A DNA stretch of 64,000 nt. Origin: Capnocytophaga sp. oral taxon 878 (lineage in GTDB: Bacteria; Bacteroidota; Bacteroidia; Flavobacteriales; Flavobacteriaceae). A program made the translations under genes and the position numbers. The notes beneath the pieces were generated by a model. That model was given only the letters and a program-made list of their open reading frames with translations, did no database searches and was not told the DNA's origin. The stretch covers positions 620,001 to 684,000 of the forward strand of contig NZ_CP027229.1 of the NCBI RefSeq assembly GCF_002999135.1. Reading direction: 5' to 3'. Positions within the stretch are counted from its first letter, which is position 1. Each line of letters starts with the position of its first letter. Shown here in pieces: positions 62,795-64,000 of the stretch.

Positions 62795-63937
62795 ATGAAT
62801 ATAAAAGATTCAAAATTTTATCGTCCTACTAATATTTTAGTAACAGAGGATGATGAAGAAAGTATAAAAATAGCTGATAAGCATTTATTGGTAAGTTATG
62901 GGAGACCATATACTAGTATACTTGGTGAACTAATGCCATCTATTAGTTTGAGAAATGAGGTATTACTAATACAAAAAGATAAATTAAAACAACTTGATAA
63001 ATGTACAGATTTTTATGTGGTAGATTACTCATCTAAACTTAATGAGCTTTATGAAGCAGAGGAATGTTATTACCATCATGAATTGGAGTTGTTTTTTATT
63101 GTAGGCAGAAATCTATCAAATAAATATGATGGACAAATTTTTGAAGAGGGTTTATACAAGGTGAAAAGTGTATACTATGATAGTACAAACCCTAAGGCTA
63201 AAGAAAATTTGAGCAAGTTCTTCTCGGATTATTTGGAAAAATATGTTTCAAAAGAATCTAAAGTATCAATATTGCTAAATTCTGCAGATGGTTTAGATCT
63301 TCATACGCATACTATTAAACCTTATAGTATTGACTTCCAAACAATGTATAATGATGATTTTATTGAGGTACATCACCGTGTGAAGAATGCTCTTACTAAT
63401 GAGAGCAAGGGGGTAGTACTTTTTCATGGTATAGCAGGTTCTGGTAAAACAAATTACATAAAATGGCTTACAAGCCAAATCCCGAATAAGAAGTTTATTT
63501 TTGTGCCAACATCAGTTATAGGTTCACTTACAGATCCTTCTTTTATGGGGTTACTTATTGAGAATAACAATTCAGTATTGGTATTGGAAGATTGTGAAAA
63601 CTATATAGCCGAGCGAACTGCCCAAAATAACAATACAGATGTTGTATCATCTATTTTAAATATAGCTGATGGATTTTTGTCGGATGTAATTGAATGTCAG
63701 TTAATATGTACATTTAATTCTGATATATCAAAAATAGATCCAGCATTATTACGTAAAGGGCGACTCATAGCTGAATATAAGTTTAAAGAACTATCAGTAG
63801 ATAAATGTAATAGTTATTTGCGATCTACAGACCGAGATTTTACAGTAGATAAGCCTTACTCATTAGCAGAACTAACTAATATTGATGTGAAAGAGCTTAA
63901 AGAACAACAAAAAGAAATTAAAATAGGCTTTAAATGA
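62795..63937 (+). CDS. AAA+ ATPase with an unidentified N-terminal domain
   Basis: 380 aa. Residues 1-180 are strand- and helix-mixed and unrecognised. The AAA+ module follows: Walker A GIAGSGKTN (212-220), a Walker B strand VLVLEDCEN near 261 in which Glu precedes Asp, sensor 1 CTFNSD near 307 and the arginine-finger stretch PALLRKGRL. The C-terminal lid is short. Layout is closest to CDC48/BCS1-like or phage-defence-type ATPases; the target is unknown. It overlaps the next gene by four bases. Confidence 0.82.
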   Translation: MNIKDSKFYRPTNILVTEDDEESIKIADKHLLVSYGRPYTSILGELMPSISLRNEVLLIQKDKLKQLDKCTDFYVVDYSSKLNELYEAEECYYHHELELFFIVGRNLSNKYDGQIFEEGLYKVKSVYYDSTNPKAKENLSKFFSDYLEKYVSKESKVSILLNSADGLDLHTHTIKPYSIDFQTMYNDDFIEVHHRVKNALTNESKGVVLFHGIAGSGKTNYIKWLTSQIPNKKFIFVPTSVIGSLTDPSFMGLLIENNNSVLVLEDCENYIAERTAQNNNTDVVSSILNIADGFLSDVIECQLICTFNSDISKIDPALLRKGRLIAEYKFKELSVDKCNSYLRSTDRDFTVDKPYSLAELTNIDVKELKEQQKEIKIGFK

Positions 63938-64000
63938 TACGTGTAATACTCTTTTTCTTTCTTTTTTCAGTAACTTTTGCTCAAGAGGCAGGTAATAAGT
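63934..64000 (+). CDS. Start of a secreted protein gene (truncated by the window)
   Basis: ATGA overlap with the AAA+ stop, then about 22 codons. They encode a signal peptide: MIRVILFFFLFSVTFAQEAG, hydrophobic with a cleavage site near FAQ. The rest is beyond the window. Coupling to the AAA+ gene suggests they work together. Confidence 0.7.
   Translation, partial: MIRVILFFFLFSVTFAQEAGNK

Overview
The window is a piece of a low-GC chromosome from the Bacteroidota, most likely the Flavobacteriaceae and close to Capnocytophaga. Three things point there. Most genes with a clear start are preceded by the Bacteroidota promoter TTG-N18/20-TAnnTTTG rather than an E. coli-type -35/-10. Flavobacterial family signatures recur: a DnaX without zinc cysteines, an endonuclease III without Fe-S cysteines, and a separate transketolase C-terminal half. 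Secreted proteins carry short N-terminal signals ending in AQ or a lipobox Cys. The genus is inferred from overall gene style and was not tested by search. The content is mostly housekeeping, with a few accessory patches.

Layout. 1-2.6 kb: a frameshifted outer-membrane phospholipase A, a TetR regulator and an orphan TolC. 2.66 kb: tRNA-Leu(CAA). 2.8-4.5 kb: a 5'-nucleotidase split into two secreted proteins. 4.6-9.7 kb: dapA, an L,D-transpeptidase, bioA and nth. 10.4-16.6 kb: gyrA, a large protein with a Cys/His cluster and a TerD-like domain, and a secreted esterase. 16.6-19.2 kb: a redoxin and a processive glycosyltransferase. 19.3-20.6 kb: small low-GC genes including a nonsense-interrupted Imm9-like immunity gene. 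20.65-33.3 kb: VOC protein, nitronate monooxygenase, alaS, an FNR/ferredoxin operon, an M16 peptidase, a DUF368 transporter, an MFS transporter and a PspC protein. 33.3-43.6 kb (minus strand): ndpA-like, trmD operon, clpP-clpX, tig, transketolase C-terminal subunit. 44-48.9 kb: lipoprotein, dnaX (two frames), DeoR regulator, arsC, porin. 49-53 kb: asd, a trans-sulfuration enzyme, prs, L25. 53.2-56.9 kb: creD, its winged-helix regulator and three linked genes. 57.3-64 kb: bacilliredoxin, CoA-transferase, recO, fructose-bisphosphate aldolase, a Bax-inhibitor-like protein, and an AAA+ ATPase reaching the right edge.

Working groups. asd and the trans-sulfuration enzyme adjoin, with dapA elsewhere in the window (aspartate-family amino acids). 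clpP and clpX form one protease and are next to tig. FNR and a 2Fe-2S ferredoxin bracket a secreted protein. The most interesting signals are these: an A10 tract inside the 34-base overlap between two dnaX frames, which suggests recoding to make gamma and tau; a perfect 50-bp palindrome giving dapA and the convergent transpeptidase gene the same last eight residues; an 11-bp-periodic intergenic repeat present five times; a 17-bp operator-like palindrome in front of both creD and a linked membrane-protein operon; and a Cys/His-TerD-like fusion protein after gyrA.
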